DNA from: Hypericum androsaemum
Lineage: Eukaryota; Streptophyta; Magnoliopsida; Malpighiales; Hypericaceae
Direction: 5' to 3'
Assembly: GCA_963995505.1 (NCBI GenBank)
Contig: OZ023198.1
Location: forward strand, 10,283,141-10,347,140
DNA length: 64,000 nucleotides
The notes beneath the pieces are model-generated. The model was not told the DNA's origin. It saw only the letters and a list, made by a program, of their open reading frames with translations, and did no database searches. Every line of letters starts with the position of its first letter. Within the stretch, counting starts at the first letter, position 1. Positions 43,001 through 55,922 of this stretch are shown piece after piece. The position numbers were made by a program, and so were the translations under genes.

Positions 43001-45480
43001 TCATTGAGCAGACTTACAGCCTCTGCTAGAAGATTGGGTGGGAATATTGACCAAATGAAGCGCCACATACTAGAAGTACTAGTTCCGTATGGGAACCCGA
43101 AATTAGTTACAAGCTGAAAGCAAAGAACATCATCAACAAAAACCATGTAGCCAAAAGTTCTTCTTATGAGAAGTTTCACGAAATGGAAGTTGAAATGCAA
43201 GACTGTTTACAGTCCATATGACAAGAAATTCACGAATATGAAAATGAGCATGAAAATGAAAAGACAGACAGATTTTTCCCTAACAACTGAACTATTGCAA
43301 TTCTAGGTATCTGGTTCCTAGCATTTTGGCATTTTTACTGCAGTTTCATTGGAGATAATCTTGATGTCAACTTTTTCTTTGGGCTCCCTGTACATATACA
43401 CCGAGATAAATCCAAGAAGCCTGCCTAATCTGATAACAGCAGATCTGGAGCTTTGTATAGATAAACTTCGTATAATCATTTTGTCCCAAAATACCAACCT
43501 CTTCCCACATAAATTTTAGCCACCAAGCAGAGTTCAGAACAGAATCTTGCCTGAGTGAAAAAACCAACAATAAATATGGAGAACCCAGCTGCTGTGGCAG
43601 AAGCTGATTTACTTATGAAGGTCGACAGCATGTAGGCAAACCCAGTCTTCAAAAGAAAACGGAAAGGTCAGATCTATGTAGTGCAAGCCAAAAATTCAAA
43701 CCATTACAGAATTAGGATTACCATGTTGAGCTGGAACAGGAAGAAAACAAGAAGCACAACTGCGAAGCTGTTATTCTTGAAAAATTCAAACTGAAACATC
43801 ATTCCAAAAAGAACTAGGAAAAGTGAGGAAATGAATGCAAGGACTCCATCCCATATGATCCAAGAGAACCAATAGGCAGCATCATAAAGACCAGTCATGC
43901 TCATTGCCTGCATGAGAAACCGATAGTAAAATTGATAAATGAATTGCACAAAGAAACAAAAGGATTAACGAATAGGGAATTCTAAGTCATATCATTTCAA
44001 AGTTTGGAACACCTGACGAAGTTTGAGCTCTTTCTCTGCAACTAGTGCACCAATTTGCAGGACAAAACCAAACATCGTGAATGCAAGGAAGAAGGCTGGT
44101 CCTACTGAACCCAGTGCAGAAAAATCTTCCTCTGCTGGGTGTGCGAATTCTTTGAGCCCAACAACCCAGCTAAAGCTTGCATCTAGACATGAAGAAACAA
44201 GAAGTGAGCAAAAGATCATGCAAGGATGTCATCAGCACGCACAACCACAAATCATCCCGCCCACCTCCTATGAGAGACCGAGCAATCTCACGCTCAGCTG
44301 CAATCTGGAGGGGGATTTGGAACTTGAATGTGGGATCCTCGTACTTTCCTCGTCTCACAGCTGAAGTAGAATTCGTCTGCAGTCCGTAGCTGATCACAGT
44401 AGAGTTCAATTCTCTGAAATGCAGTGCCCCTGGGCAATGCATAGGATTGATGAGAAGCCACTCATCCACTTCATCCTTCGTTCTGAAAGATTTAACCTGA
44501 AAAACCAAAGGTGCAAGAATCATATGCTGTTCTCTCGTCGATTTTTCGTACTTGTAACAAAACCATAAATCATAAACCAAGAAAGTTCCTCAACGGAAAG
44601 CAGCTCAATCCACACCAAAGAAATGAAAATTTTACTTATCTCAAGTTGATCCACTAATCAATCTTAAGGCTCCGTTTTTTTCCCGAAAATATTTTCCGAG
44701 TTCAAACAAACATGGTAAAATGCAGAAAGTATCTTCCCTGATGAAGATAAAACTGCTTAACTGGGGTAGAAAACAACTTCCCCTAATAAATGTACAAAAT
44801 TCATTTTCCAATGAAATAAACGGAGCTTAAGAATGTCACATCGCTTAGTGCAATAATGATAGGCGTGTTGAATGTCCACCAATCCATCGCCTTAAGATTT
44901 TGGGTTGGATATTTAAACCTCTAAACATTCTTCTACAATATATTCATATTGCATTTCCCCCCTTCATTTTCAACTATTCATTCTTCTTCAAAATGAAAAA
45001 ACGACACGTGGCAACTCACAAGCCTCAAGTCAACCAAACAATAAAAAAATCAATACAAATCACAGTTCAGAATTAACACAAACAGCAAACACATTCCCCA
45101 ACAACTGTCACCTTATCGGCCGGGATGATTCGGCCGGGGTTGTTAGCCCTAATGGAGTCGACGAGGCCGCGGAGGCGGGCGCTGTCGTTCCCGCTCCAGG
45201 CGAAGTCGTAGCAGGGGAGCTTGACGAAGAACTTGTCCTCGCAGGGCGGGATCGCGGGGGAGAGCAGCGCGACGGGGTCCGAAACCGACTCGTACGCCGT
45301 CGTATCGGCGGTCGTCGAGTCGGTGGCCTTCTGGATGACGAAGAGGAGGAAGACGAACACCAGCGACGAGAACAGCTGGATCAGCGTCGCGCGCTTGTTC
45401 CGCCACGACAGCAGGAGGTTCTTCACGAGAAGCGATCGCGATTGCTGGTAGAGTAGCGGTATCCCCCTCTTCAACTCCAT
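40096..45480 (-). CDS. ABCA2: ABC transporter A family member 2-like (half-size)
   Basis: Exons: 45480-45112, 44496-44265, 44182-44013, 43907-43722, 43646-43551, 43113-42913, 42722-42563, 42485-42259, 42166-42049, 41972-41896, 41657-41568, 41475-41332, 41247-40789, 40634-40458, 40383-40096; all phases agree (997 residues). The 40,950-40,870 stretch in exon 13 is probably a further 81-nt intron, giving 970 (Arabidopsis about 983). One transmembrane domain (first helix about 31-50, [20 protein letters not shown]; the rest from [20 protein letters not shown] on) is followed by one NBD: Walker A GPNGAGKT (~563), Q-loop CPQ, signature [10 protein letters not shown] (~664), Walker B ILDEPTTGMDP, H-loop THSMEE. 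It ends in a soluble tail ([20 protein letters not shown]). Plant ABCA half-transporters dimerise and are linked to lipid transport. Intron 5 has a GC donor. Intact. Confidence 0.95.
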
Positions 45481-46780
45481 TTTTTGTAATTTCTAAGCTT
45501 TTTTTTTTCGGAGGAGGGAAGGGGAGAGGTTGAAAAGTGCGCGGGGAGAGGGGGAGATGTAACAGAAAGTGTAGGGGTGAGGGGTAAAAATGGAATGAGG
45601 AATTTTTGTTGGAGTTTGGGTCTGGGGTTCGGGTGGAATTACGAGTTATGCCACTGGGGGGTGGCGTGGGGGTTAGAATTGAGAGATACCGCGTGGACTT
45701 TTTAGTTTCCGGGTAATGGGTCAAGCTCTCATTAACGACTTCTAAGAAAGATAATTAGAAAATATGTCGTTTCGGCTTAACTACGTAAATATTTATTATT
45801 TTGAAAGTAACATTGATTGGATGTGTTAAATTGTCACGGGCCGGATTTACCCCAGCAGCACAAATCTAACAATAGGCCCTCCAACGGCACAAATGTCCCA
45901 ACGGCAAAAACATGTTGACGGCACAAAAATTCCAATGACAAAATTATCCCAACGGTAAAAATCGACGGTACATTAATTTTTAAAAAATAAAATTGTAATT
46001 TGTGTTAAATTCTCTTGCCAAAAATATATTATAATAGAAAAAATTTTAAAAAAGTCAAAAGTTATGGTTCATCGAAATTTTGATAATTTTGTTGAAATTT
46101 TTTTTTTGACACACGCGCGTCAGAATTGCAGCATGGTACTGCAGGCTCCATGTTACAAGCACTGAATCGAACGGGGCTCCAAATTGTCAATTCCACGTAA
46201 ATTTCAAGGGACGTTATTTCTACGTCTGTTCCAAACCACAATTCTATAGGAAATCTCAACAACTATAAACAAACCTTTTTTCCTTGTGAAAATGTCTTTT
46301 TGTTATAGTTTAATTATTTTTTAAAGGTAAATTTTTACATATGGTAGTTTGAACTTAGACCTCTTTGAATTTTAGGTTTTTTGTGCCGGTAGGCTAACTT
46401 AATCAATTTGTGAATTTACCTTTTGGTTGAACTATCTGATATCTGGACTGACTAATCCAAATTCGAATTATTGGTGTTAAATACTTTTTGAAAAACTTTG
46501 CCACATTGTAAAAGATTTAATTGACTCGAATTTGGATTAGTCAGTCTTGGACTACAAGTGGTATAAAAAGTTTCAAATTGGACGACAGTTAAAGCACAAC
46601 GGTCCGACTTCCCGCCAATTTTTCTATCCCTTTGTTTTCTACTTTTCTTCACAAATGCAATTATGCAAATCCCTGAAACATTCTACAAGGGAACGCTACC
46701 CAACTTAACCGCTCTCCTGCACTCGCACCTGCACACGAACTAAAGCAAATCCATTTCCGGATCATCACCGCGCGCCTCTT
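45481..46780. other. ABCA2 promoter side and spacer
   Basis: Leader and promoter of ABCA2 next to 45,480, then AT-rich spacer. Contains the short tandem repeat listed at 45,885. No gene. Confidence 0.5.
45885..45965 (+). repeat. Short degenerate tandem repeat, CCAACGGCACAAA-type
   Basis: About five imperfect ~16-bp units: CCAACGGCACAAATGT, CCCAACGGCAAAAACA, TTGACGGCACAAAAAT, TCCAATGACAAAATTA and TCCCAACGGTAAAAAT. Confidence 0.7.
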
Positions 46781-46789
46781 CTCCTCGTT

Positions 46790-47200
46790 CTGATCCTCAG
46801 CTCGTCCCTGATCGACTATGCCCGCTATGTGTTCGACCGAATTCCCAACTCAAAGTCTTCGCTGTATGAACGCCTTATTTCTGCGTACACTGGTATGCGT
46901 TTGCACCAGGGAATTGAGCATTACGGTGACGTTGTTGACCTCTATTGCAGATCCGGTAGATTCGGACAAGCTCACGAGTTCATTTGTAGAATGGAAATAG
47001 AGCCTAGTGTCGTGATCTGGACTTTATTATCTGGAGCCAGCTTTTCTCTCTGTAAAAAAAGGTGCAGGAACTTGAACCTGGGAATCATGAATACTACATT
47101 CAACCCTGCATTATTTATGCTTCTACGGGAAGATGACCGGAAGCGTCGGCTGTTCGGAACATAATGAAGGATACAGGTGAACCAAAGACAACTTCGCGCC
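46790..47200 (+). pseudogene. PPR gene relic (PLS class, E-domain end)
   Basis: Reads YVFDRIPNSKSSLYERLISA near 46,825, then GIEHYGDVVDLYCRSGRFGQ, AHEFICRMEIEPSVVIWTLL, SGA. In another frame comes ELEPGNHEYYIQPCIIYAST, GR, stop TGA, then PEASAVRNIMKD. This is the order of the last PPR motifs and E domain of organelle RNA-editing PPR proteins. It is short, frameshifted and has an in-frame stop. The bulk of the PPR array and any DYW domain are absent. Confidence 0.75.
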
Positions 47201-47985
47201 GTTCGATAAACTACTAAATGAAGTCTGCGAACTCCTATCAGTTCACCTACAGTCTGTTTGTTTTGTTCTGAACTAAATCAACCCTTTTAGTTATGAATGA
47301 TGTTGCTCTGCTTGAATCTACTGCACATTTACTTGCCACTAGTTGGTTTTCGAAAGTATTTGACTCTGGATAAATCCGATGATCGTAAATTGAATGAAAA
47401 GTTCTGTAACCAACTATTGGCTTTTTCCAATGGTGCACGTCATTGCTTGTTTGCATTGGAACCGGCCATTTAATTGACCGAGATATTTCCTCTGATTCTA
47501 ATTTATCTCAGTCAAATTGAAGATACTTTCCAGCTGATATCATCCAAAGTCCTAGTCTTTACTAAAAATTATATATTATACAGAGCCAAGTAATCAAATC
47601 TTCCAACTGTTCAAGTATTAAGACCACATATATGGTTGACCAGAGCTTTAAGACAGACCAAGTTTCCCCGCAATTTCGCTCAAAATGATGTGTTGTTGTT
47701 TTTTCAATGACTTCCATATTTTTTTTGTTTATACCATATGGTATCTAGACCCATTAGAACGATTAATTTAAATTCGAGCTGCGTGAGACTTTTGAAAAGT
47801 GTCAAAACTCTCCCAACGAGTTTTTTAACAGGTGCGTTCCCTGAACTTGTCAACACCTTGTGTCATTAAGCTAATTAGTGTATGTGCTGCCATATTTATA
47901 TGCGAGTCGAATATCTGTCATACCTATAAAAAATGCGGCTATCCCAACAATATTAAATGTACTGACAAAATCCAAACTCTTGATT
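47200..47985. other. Spacer before the tandem array
   Basis: AT-rich; no gene recognised. Confidence 0.4.
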
Positions 47986-49375
47986 AACGGTATTCAAATT
48001 CATTATCACTTGTCTAGTACTAACCTATTAGGCAGATGGTCAACAATAGTAAGCTCGCTGATCTATAATAAATATAACTTAGCATACAATGCTACCCGTT
48101 CAACTTGCTTTAAAAAATTATAAGTGCAAAGGTCATTGTCTCTCTACTCGAGAATAGTTAATTTAATTTAAGCATGTTATTATGATTTTCTTGGACATTA
48201 CCCAACCTTAATGAAGTAATCAAAGAGGGCTCTCTGGTCAATAATGGATGCAAGTAGTGTAATAATTCCTGTTCAACTTGCACTAAAAAATTTAGTGAGT
48301 ATAAAATTCTTTCTTCCTCCAGAGTTCTAGAACCATTTTCTTTACTTCTATATTTATATATTCCATCAGGATTTGACTCTTACTTTCATCCACTTTAATT
48401 ATAATATTCATTCATTTATTATAATAATTATAAAGTTTAACCGCAACATTATAAATTATTCTATTATTCTGATTGAACCTGTCTTATTTTTGAGTTTCTT
48501 GGATATTAAGGAACCTTGATTAAGTCATTAAGGCGAAAGCCGAACGCGGTTTCTCGAATTTTCTAAGCATATTTGCAGTAGAACATGGTCGCTCGTTGGA
48601 CCTTGTTTTTGTCGGTGAGGTGGTAACTGGTGAAACGATAATTTTAACCAAATAATTAAAAAAAATTCACAGAAGAATTGTCATTTTTTAAATAAAACTC
48701 GTTAAATAAAAATTAGTCGTTGTTGTTAAATATAATAACCGCAGAAAACAACTACAAACCCACCACGTTCGACTTTCCTCTACAAGTTTTCAGTTTCAAC
48801 TAGTCGAGGTATTTCTTGGTGATCGAGTTCCGATCCAAATACTTTCAGGTCCACAAGCAAAGCATCGAATACAAATGTGGACCACTAATTTTTTTTTCAC
48901 ATTAGAACATGTGCAAGGCAACTTAGTAACTTACAATACACATATTCTTCATGAGGCCTGAACATTATTAGACGTTATTTTTGAGTTTGTTCTTTACTGA
49001 TATTATACAAAGTTAAATAGCCAAAGGACATATAATTTAAAAGCACAAGGTGTTGACAAGTTCACGAAGATTTAGGGTTCAAGTTGTGGCAAGTGTAATT
49101 ATGGTGTAAAAATTTATATTTCATAAAAGAACACAGAGCTAAATAGTCGAATCTTACAACTGTTCAAAGATTGAGACGATAGACATAGTCGGCCAAAGTA
49201 TTTTTTTTTCAAAATGGTGGCACAAAACCTATATTATATAAACGGAGTACAAAACAGGTTGGCCAAGACACACCATGTAACCCTATAATTTTGCTCAAAA
49301 TGATAGTCTTGTTTTGCCCTATTCACATGGGAACGACTAAATCTGGAATCAAACACTGTAAAATTTTATTGATAG

Positions 49376-49781
49376 CATAGTTTTAAAAAATGTGGTTCGA
49401 CCGTCCAAGAAAACATGTCATTTTTTAGTGTTTATACGGCCTCTGGTCAGACCGCCCAAAATCCTGTCAGATAGGGCAGTTTGTATTAGTTTTTGACTCG
49501 GACTGCCAAGTCTGACCAGTTTTTATCCAAATCAGCAAAAATTAAAATAAAAAAGTCGTATCATATGCTTGATTTCTCTAAATCAACAAAGAAAAATAAA
49601 CTTTACATGTTATAAATTTGTTGATATTTCTAAAATGTGGATTTTGAAACCTATATTTTGACTATTTGATCTACATATTATTCGGATAATAGCAAAAAAT
49701 TAATAAAAAAGTTTCAGGTCCGACTGATAGTCCAATCGGCCAGACCAGATGACAGACCAAAATTCGTATTTTAAAACTATG
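49376..49781. mobile_element. hAT-type MITE, 406 bp, copy 1
   Basis: Inverted ends CATAGTTTTAAAA...TTTTAAAACTATG with direct 8-bp flanks ATTGATAG at 49,368-49,375 and 49,782-49,789. The interior has GGTCCGAC/GTCGGACC-type subterminal motifs (GGTTCGACCGTCC, GGTCCGACTGATAGTCC). Its orthologue in repeat copy 2 is at 52,280, so it inserted before the tandem duplication. Confidence 0.8.
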
Positions 49782-50040
49782 ATTGATAGGACAACTATCT
49801 CAACGATATCCGATATATTCTAAAAATTTGAGCTCAAATATTTGGTTAACCATATTCAAGTCTATGATAATTTAAAGAGATAATTACATGCAGAACCCCA
49901 GGTATACTCAAATAGACTCTGAGGACCCTGTAGTTTTCTTACTAATTGCTGAGCCCATATAGTTTGGTTATTATTATACTTTCGGGTCCCTGGCTCAAGT
50001 AAATGACTCTAATATCCTTATAAAAAATTTTAAAAAAATC

Positions 50041-50220
50041 ATGTACTACACCGGCGTCATCAGGAACGTCGGGAACTTGCCGATCTTCATCGGGAACATC
50101 GGGAACTCGCCGGTCTCCATCATCGTCCTCGCCAACAACAACTTCCACGGCTGCATTTCGACGAGCCTCGGCAACATGTCGAACCTCAACGAGATCATCC
50201 TCACGGCTGCATTCCGATTT
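50041..50220 (+). pseudogene. Captured LRR-extensin (LRX)-like fragment
   Basis: Reads LPIFIGNIGNSPVSIIVLAN, NNFHGCISTSLGNMSNLNEI, ILT. This matches the PVSVIVLANN.FHGCIP.SLGNMS.TLNEII segment of LRX / pollen LRX cell-wall proteins from memory. It is one to two LRRs long, then continues into unrelated sequence. Part of the Pack-MULE. Confidence 0.7.
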
Positions 50221-50289
50221 CCTCCCTGCCATCCCCACCGCCGTCCAACGGAGTTCTCTCTCTCTTTCTCTCTTGGCAAGGTTCAGCAG

Positions 50290-50525
50290 GGAGAGTTGTC
50301 GGCTGGTGAGCGATTTTCCCAGCGAGTACTTGTCGTCCAGGGCCTGGGTTCCCAACGACAGGATGACGAAGCCTTCTTCTTCATGTAGTCCTTGTAGGCG
50401 ACGAGGGCTTGGGATCCAGCCATCTTGGGGGCTGTTGGGTTGATGGCCCACGAGATCCAGCCGCGATGAAGGAGATGGAGAGGGTGGCGTTGGCGACATC
50501 GTAGGTGCAGTGAAGGTATGTGAGT
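50290..50525 (-). pseudogene. Captured DOMON-domain (AIR12/cytochrome b561-like) fragment
   Basis: The minus strand reads CTYDVANATLSISFIAA, then after a frameshift WISWAINPTAPKMAGSQALV, AYKDYMKKKA. The W.(S/A)WAINPT..M.GSQALVAY pattern is the DOMON signature of AIR12-type plasma-membrane cytochromes. It is frameshifted and partial, in the opposite orientation to the LRX piece. Confidence 0.65.
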
Positions 50526-52279
50526 TGTCGCCTAAGGGTAAGCAACATGCGAAGCTAAAATGGCCGGAGAAAGAAAGTGGCCGGAAAAATGGCCGGAGAA
50601 GATGACCGGAGATTTTAGTTGACCAGAGTAAGGGCATATCTATCATTTTAAATATAAAATAAGAAAAAATTGATTAATGACATCAGCAAGGGACCCGAAA
50701 GTATAATAATAACCAAACCATAGGGGCTCACAAGGTCCTCATATTCTATTTGACTATACCCTGGAGTCCTGAGAGTAATTATCTCTAACTTAAATCTGGC
50801 AATAACCTGCTAAACAGACGATCAAAAATGATAAGTTGCTGATCTATAATAAATATAACTTCGTATACATTGTTACCCGTTCAACTTGCTGTAAAAAATT
50901 AGAAGTGCAAAGGTCTTGGCTCTCTCCTCAAGAATAGTTAATTTAAGCATGGTATTATCGTTTTCTTGGACATTACGCAACCTTAATGAAGTAATCAAAG
51001 ACTCTTGGTAAATAATGGATGAAATTATATAATAATTCTTGTTCAACTTGCAACAAAAATTAGTAAAACCCCAATAAAATGATGCCCTATAAAGTGATAA
51101 TTTTTCTAAATTGATAAAAATATTCGGTCCCAAGTCAAGACTACTGTTAATATTTGATAATTTCTTTATCGTAATAAAATAATATTTTTTAGTAAATAGT
51201 TTGTCTTAGACTTGCTTGTTTGTTATTTTTTACATCATTCTTCATATTTTGAATCATTATCAAATGATCATTTTAATTGTCGTCTTGTTGTAACAAAAAT
51301 ATATCAATCGAGTATATCATTTATTATAATAATTATAAAGTTTAACCGCAACATTATAAATTATTCTATTATTCTGATTGAACCTGTCTTATTTTTGAGT
51401 TTCTTGGACATTAAGGAACCTTGATTAAGTCATTAAGGCGAAAGCCGAAAGCGGTTTCTCGAATTTTCTAAGTATATTTGCAGTAGAACATGGTCGCTCG
51501 TTGGACCTTGTTTTTGTCGGTGAGGTGGTAACTGGTGAAACGATAATTTTAACCAAATAATTAAAAAAATTCACAGAAGAATTGTCATTTTTTTAATAAA
51601 ACTCGTTAATTAAAAATTAGTCGTTGTTGTTAAATATAATAACCGCAGAAAACAACTACAAACCCACCACGTTCGACTTTCCTCTACAAGTTTTCAGTTT
51701 CAACTAGTCGAGGTATTTCTTGGTGATCGAGTTCCGATCCAAATACTTTCAGGTCCACGAGCAAAGCATCGAATACAAATGTGGACCACTAATTTTTTTT
51801 TCCACATTAGAACATGTGCAAGGCAACTTAGTAACTTACAATTCACATATTCTTCATGAGGCCTGAACATTATTAGACGTTATTTTTGAGTTTGTTCTTT
51901 ACTGATATTATACAAAGTTAAATAGCCAAAGGACATATAATTAATGGCACAAGGTGTTGACAAGTTCACGAAAATTTAGGGTTCAAGTTGTGTCAAGTAT
52001 AATTATGGTGTAAAAATTTATCTTTCATAAAAAAACATAGAGCTAAATAGTCAAATCTTACAATTGTTGAAAGATTGAGACGATAGACATAGTCAGCCAA
52101 AGTATTTTTTTTCCAGAATGGTAGCACAAAACCTATTTTATATAAACGGAGTACAAAAGAGGTTGGCCAAGACACACCATGTAACCCTGCAATTTTGCTC
52201 AAAATGATAGTCTTGTTTTGCCCTATTCACATGGGAACGACTAAATCTGGAATCAAACACTGTAAAATTTTATTGATAG

Positions 52280-52685
52280 CATAGTTTTAAAAAATGTAGT
52301 TCGATCGGCCAAGAAAACATGTGATTTTTTAGTGTTTATACGGCCTCTGGTCAAACCGTTCAAAATCCTGTCAGATAGGGCAGTTTGCACTAGTTTTTGA
52401 CTCGGACTGCCCAGTCTGACCAATTTTTATCCAAATCAGCAAAAATTAAAATAAAAAAGTCGTATCATATGCTTGATTTCTCTAAATCAACAGAGAAAAA
52501 TGGACTTTACATGTTATAAATTTGTTGATATTTCTAAAATGTGGATTTTGAAACCTATTTTTTGACTATTTGATCTACATATTATTCGGATAATACCAAA
52601 AAATTAATAAAAAAGTTTCAGGTCCGACTGATAGTCCAATCGGCCAGGCCAGATGACAGACCAAAATCCGTATTTTAAAACTATG
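52280..52685. mobile_element. hAT-type MITE, copy 2
   Basis: Same element as 49,376-49,781 with the same ATTGATAG flanks (52,272-52,279 and 52,686-52,693). It was carried along by the tandem duplication, not inserted independently. Confidence 0.8.
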
Positions 52686-54949
52686 ATTGATAGGATAGCT
52701 ACCTCAACGATATCTGATATATTCTAAAAATTTGAGCTCAAATATTTGGTTAACCATATTCAAGTCTATGATAACTTAAATCTGGCAATAACCTTTTAAA
52801 CAGACGATAAAAAATGATAAGTTGCTGATCTATAATAAATATAACTTAGTATACATTGTTACCCGTTCAACTTGCTGTAAAAAATTAGAAGTGCAAAGGT
52901 CTTGGCTCTCTCCTCAAGAATAGTTAATTTAAGCATGGTATCATCGTTTTCTTGGACATTACGCAACCTTAATGAAGTAATCAAAGAGACTTGGTAAATA
53001 ATGGATGCAAATTATATAATAATTCTTGTTCAACTTGCAACAAAAATTAGTAAAACCCCAATAAAATGATGCCCTATAAAGTGATAATTTTTCTAAATTG
53101 ATAAAAATATTCCTTTGTCGTAATAAAATAATATTTTTTAGTAAATAGTTTGTCTTAGACTTGCTTGTTTGTTATTTTTTACATCATTCTTCATATTTTG
53201 AATCATTATCAAATGATCATTTTAATTGTCGTCTTGTTGTAAGAAAAATATATCAATCGAGTATATCATTTGAATAACGTTAGATGTAAAAAAAAATTAT
53301 GATTTAATATAGAAAAAAATAATTACAATCTATCAATATTTATTGTTGATTTTAATGTAAACAAAGTAATTTTTTTGTTTATATTTATTTAGGAGCTAAA
53401 AGTTTATTTTTATTCGTTTCAAATCTTAAAAAAATAAACCTCTCTTATATGATAATTTTTCTATGGTGATTTTTTTTTGAATCGTAACCATATCACTTTT
53501 AAAGGTTTTAATATAAAAGTCTTTCTTTCTCCGGAGTTTTAGAACCATTTTCTTTACTTCCGTATTTATATTTTCCATCAGAATTTGACTCTAATTTTTA
53601 TCCTATATATTCTATAATTGTTTATTTTAATAATTCTAAAATTTAACCGCGACATTATGTAATTACCTACCATTCTGATTGAAATTATCAAATTCAACGC
53701 ATAAAAACTTTTTTATATCTTATGATATTCGAACTCATTAAACTGATTAATCCAATTTTGAACTTATTAATAATTGATAATTTCCAAGGGCTCGAAGACT
53801 TAATAGATTGTCCCAGTAATATTCTTAACATGTATTCAACGCATAATTGATTGTTCCCAGTAATACTCATATTTTGATTCTCTTGGACATTAAGGAACCT
53901 TAATCAAGTCGTTAAAGAGAAAGTCGAAAACAGTTTCTCAATTTTCCAAGTATACTACCAGTAGAACATGGTAGCTGATAGGCCCTATTTTTTTTGTCGG
54001 TGTGGTGTGAACTGATAACTTTAACCAAATAATTCTACAATGTCCAACTAGCACTTGTTTTTTCTCAAAAAAAACTAGCACTTGTTGAAATGAAAAAAAT
54101 ATTTCAACGTGAGTTTGAAATGACATGGTTTAAATCTAAAAAGCAAGTGTACTAACACTATAGCCAACTAATAAACTGCACCTATTAGTTACTCGGAATG
54201 TAATAACTTGTAAATAGAAAAATATAATTGTGCAATACGTTAACCACGGTCCAACCAATGGTCTCATTGGTCGAACCCCAATTTAGGACCGAAATTGGGT
54301 CATTTTTGTACATAAACTCAGATGGTAGTTCAGATCATCAACAGTGTTAGCCACGGGCTCAATCGGTTGAACGACAGGTATTGACCAAAATGCAAAAAAA
54401 TAATTTTTAAAAATAATTTTTTTGAATTTTTTAATAAAAAATATTAACTTTTGATTTCTATGCTTTTAAATTATAAAGTTTGCATAGAGTATATTCATAA
54501 TTTTTTGATATTTTAATGATATATATTTTTATATAAAAAATCTCTAGTATGACCGGCCCAAAGAAAGGAAAAATCCCAGGTCACCCTCCGATATGCTTTT
54601 TAAAATATTATAGTTAGGAAAACTCTCATTTTTATAAGACTCATCATTAATTAATTATTGATCGTAAAACCCAAAATAACTAAAAACCCACCACATTCGA
54701 CTTTTCTCTACGAGCTATCATTTTCAACTAGTTGAGGAATTTCTTGGTGATCAAGTTTCCATAAAAGCTCCTTCGGACCACAAGCAAAGCATGGAATGTT
54801 AGCCATATTTTCTTTCAATACGTAGCTACCCACTCATTAAATTGTGGACCCCCACTTTTGTTTTTTCTTCACATTAGGACATGTGCAAGGCAACTTGCCA
54901 TGCACATAGAAAGTTTATTTAGGGGTAAAATGTAGATACACATATATAT

Positions 54950-55877
54950 AATCTGATTTGTACACTGGCCAAATGTTTATACGAGTTCCCCAAAAAATAC
55001 TTTGTACGAGTTCACCGATCTAAAGACTAACAAGAATTGATTCGAGTGATAAAGGACTTAATTTCTCTTAATATGTTTTGAGTTCAACCTTTTTGAATAG
55101 AAAAAATAACATAGTCAGAACCATCCTTAAATAGAACATGATAATGGTTGACTCGACTCTTAATACAAAAAGTTGAAAAAAATCCCCTTTTCACTAGTTC
55201 AATATTTTTTATTTGATATAAACACTAGTTCAATTGATATGAACAATGCGAAGCCAATAAATTTTATTTATTTGGGCATTTTAGTTTTTTGATTATATTT
55301 TTTATAGAACTACGATTTTTACTGGTGTAAATGGAGTTGTACTTGGGATCAAATCAAATTAATCTGATTCCGCGTCAGATAGAAATAGATAAATTCTTTA
55401 TTTTATCAATCATAATTTGATCTTTATCAAAATCAATTAATCAAAATTAACTATTCACAGTTGCCTTTTCTTTTGAGAGGATCTATTTTAAAAGTTAGAC
55501 CCCATAGTAGACAAAAATTCAAAAAATTCAAAGAAGAGACTTTTCGCAAAAATTATCGATTTATAACCAATCATTATTTACATTATTAGCCGGTCACTTT
55601 CTCCTATTAGTCAATTAATCAAACAGATAATTAGGCGACCAGCTGTTTAGATTTGACTTTTTTGCCCCTCTCTGTTTGTATGTTTCTGTAGTATCTACAA
55701 AATACATTATAAAAAACATCTACATAATATTCTACGGTGGAATGGTTCAGTCAACGGTCAAACTATTCTGGTACATATCGTGGTTAATTTAATATGAGAA
55801 GGATACAATGTGAATAATACGTCAAAGTTTAATACTATTTAGTAAAATTGTGCAGATACAACTTAGAATACATTAAT

Positions 55878-55922
<45 letters not shown>

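Larger units (their letters stand above)
49877..50785. mobile_element. Pack-MULE, 909 bp, 9-bp TSD, carrying host gene fragments
   Basis: Flanked by TAATTTAAA (49,868-49,876) and TAACTTAAA (50,786-50,794). The empty site TAACTTAAA is present once at 52,772-52,780 in the next tandem copy. TIRs of about 150 bp begin GAGATAATTAC and share ATACTCAAATAGA, TTGGTTATTATTATACTTTC and GGGTCCCT. The inner part is GC-rich and holds an LRX-like LRR fragment (+) and a DOMON-like fragment (-), each truncated. No transposase. Confidence 0.9.
47990..54950 (+). repeat. Tandem triplication of a ~2-kb non-coding unit
   Basis: Copy 1 is about 47,990-50,785 (including the Pack-MULE), copy 2 about 50,786-52,771, copy 3 about 52,772-54,950. 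Shared landmarks are GCTGATCTATAATAAATATA, TTAAGGAACCTTGATTAAGT, GAACATGGTCGCTCGTTGGA and TTTCAACTAGTCGAGGTATT. Copies 1 and 2 are very close from 48,418/51,323 onward; copy 3 is clearly more diverged (TTAAGGAACCTTAATCAAGT, GAACATGGTAGCTGATAGGC). Short AT-rich segments differ by indels. No gene was recognised in any copy. The array separates ABCA2 from the ABCA7-like gene. Confidence 0.85.

Noticed and set aside
49877..50785. A real gene made of the LRX and DOMON frames
   Set aside because: Both pieces are truncated, one is frameshifted, they face opposite ways and lie inside a TIR element.
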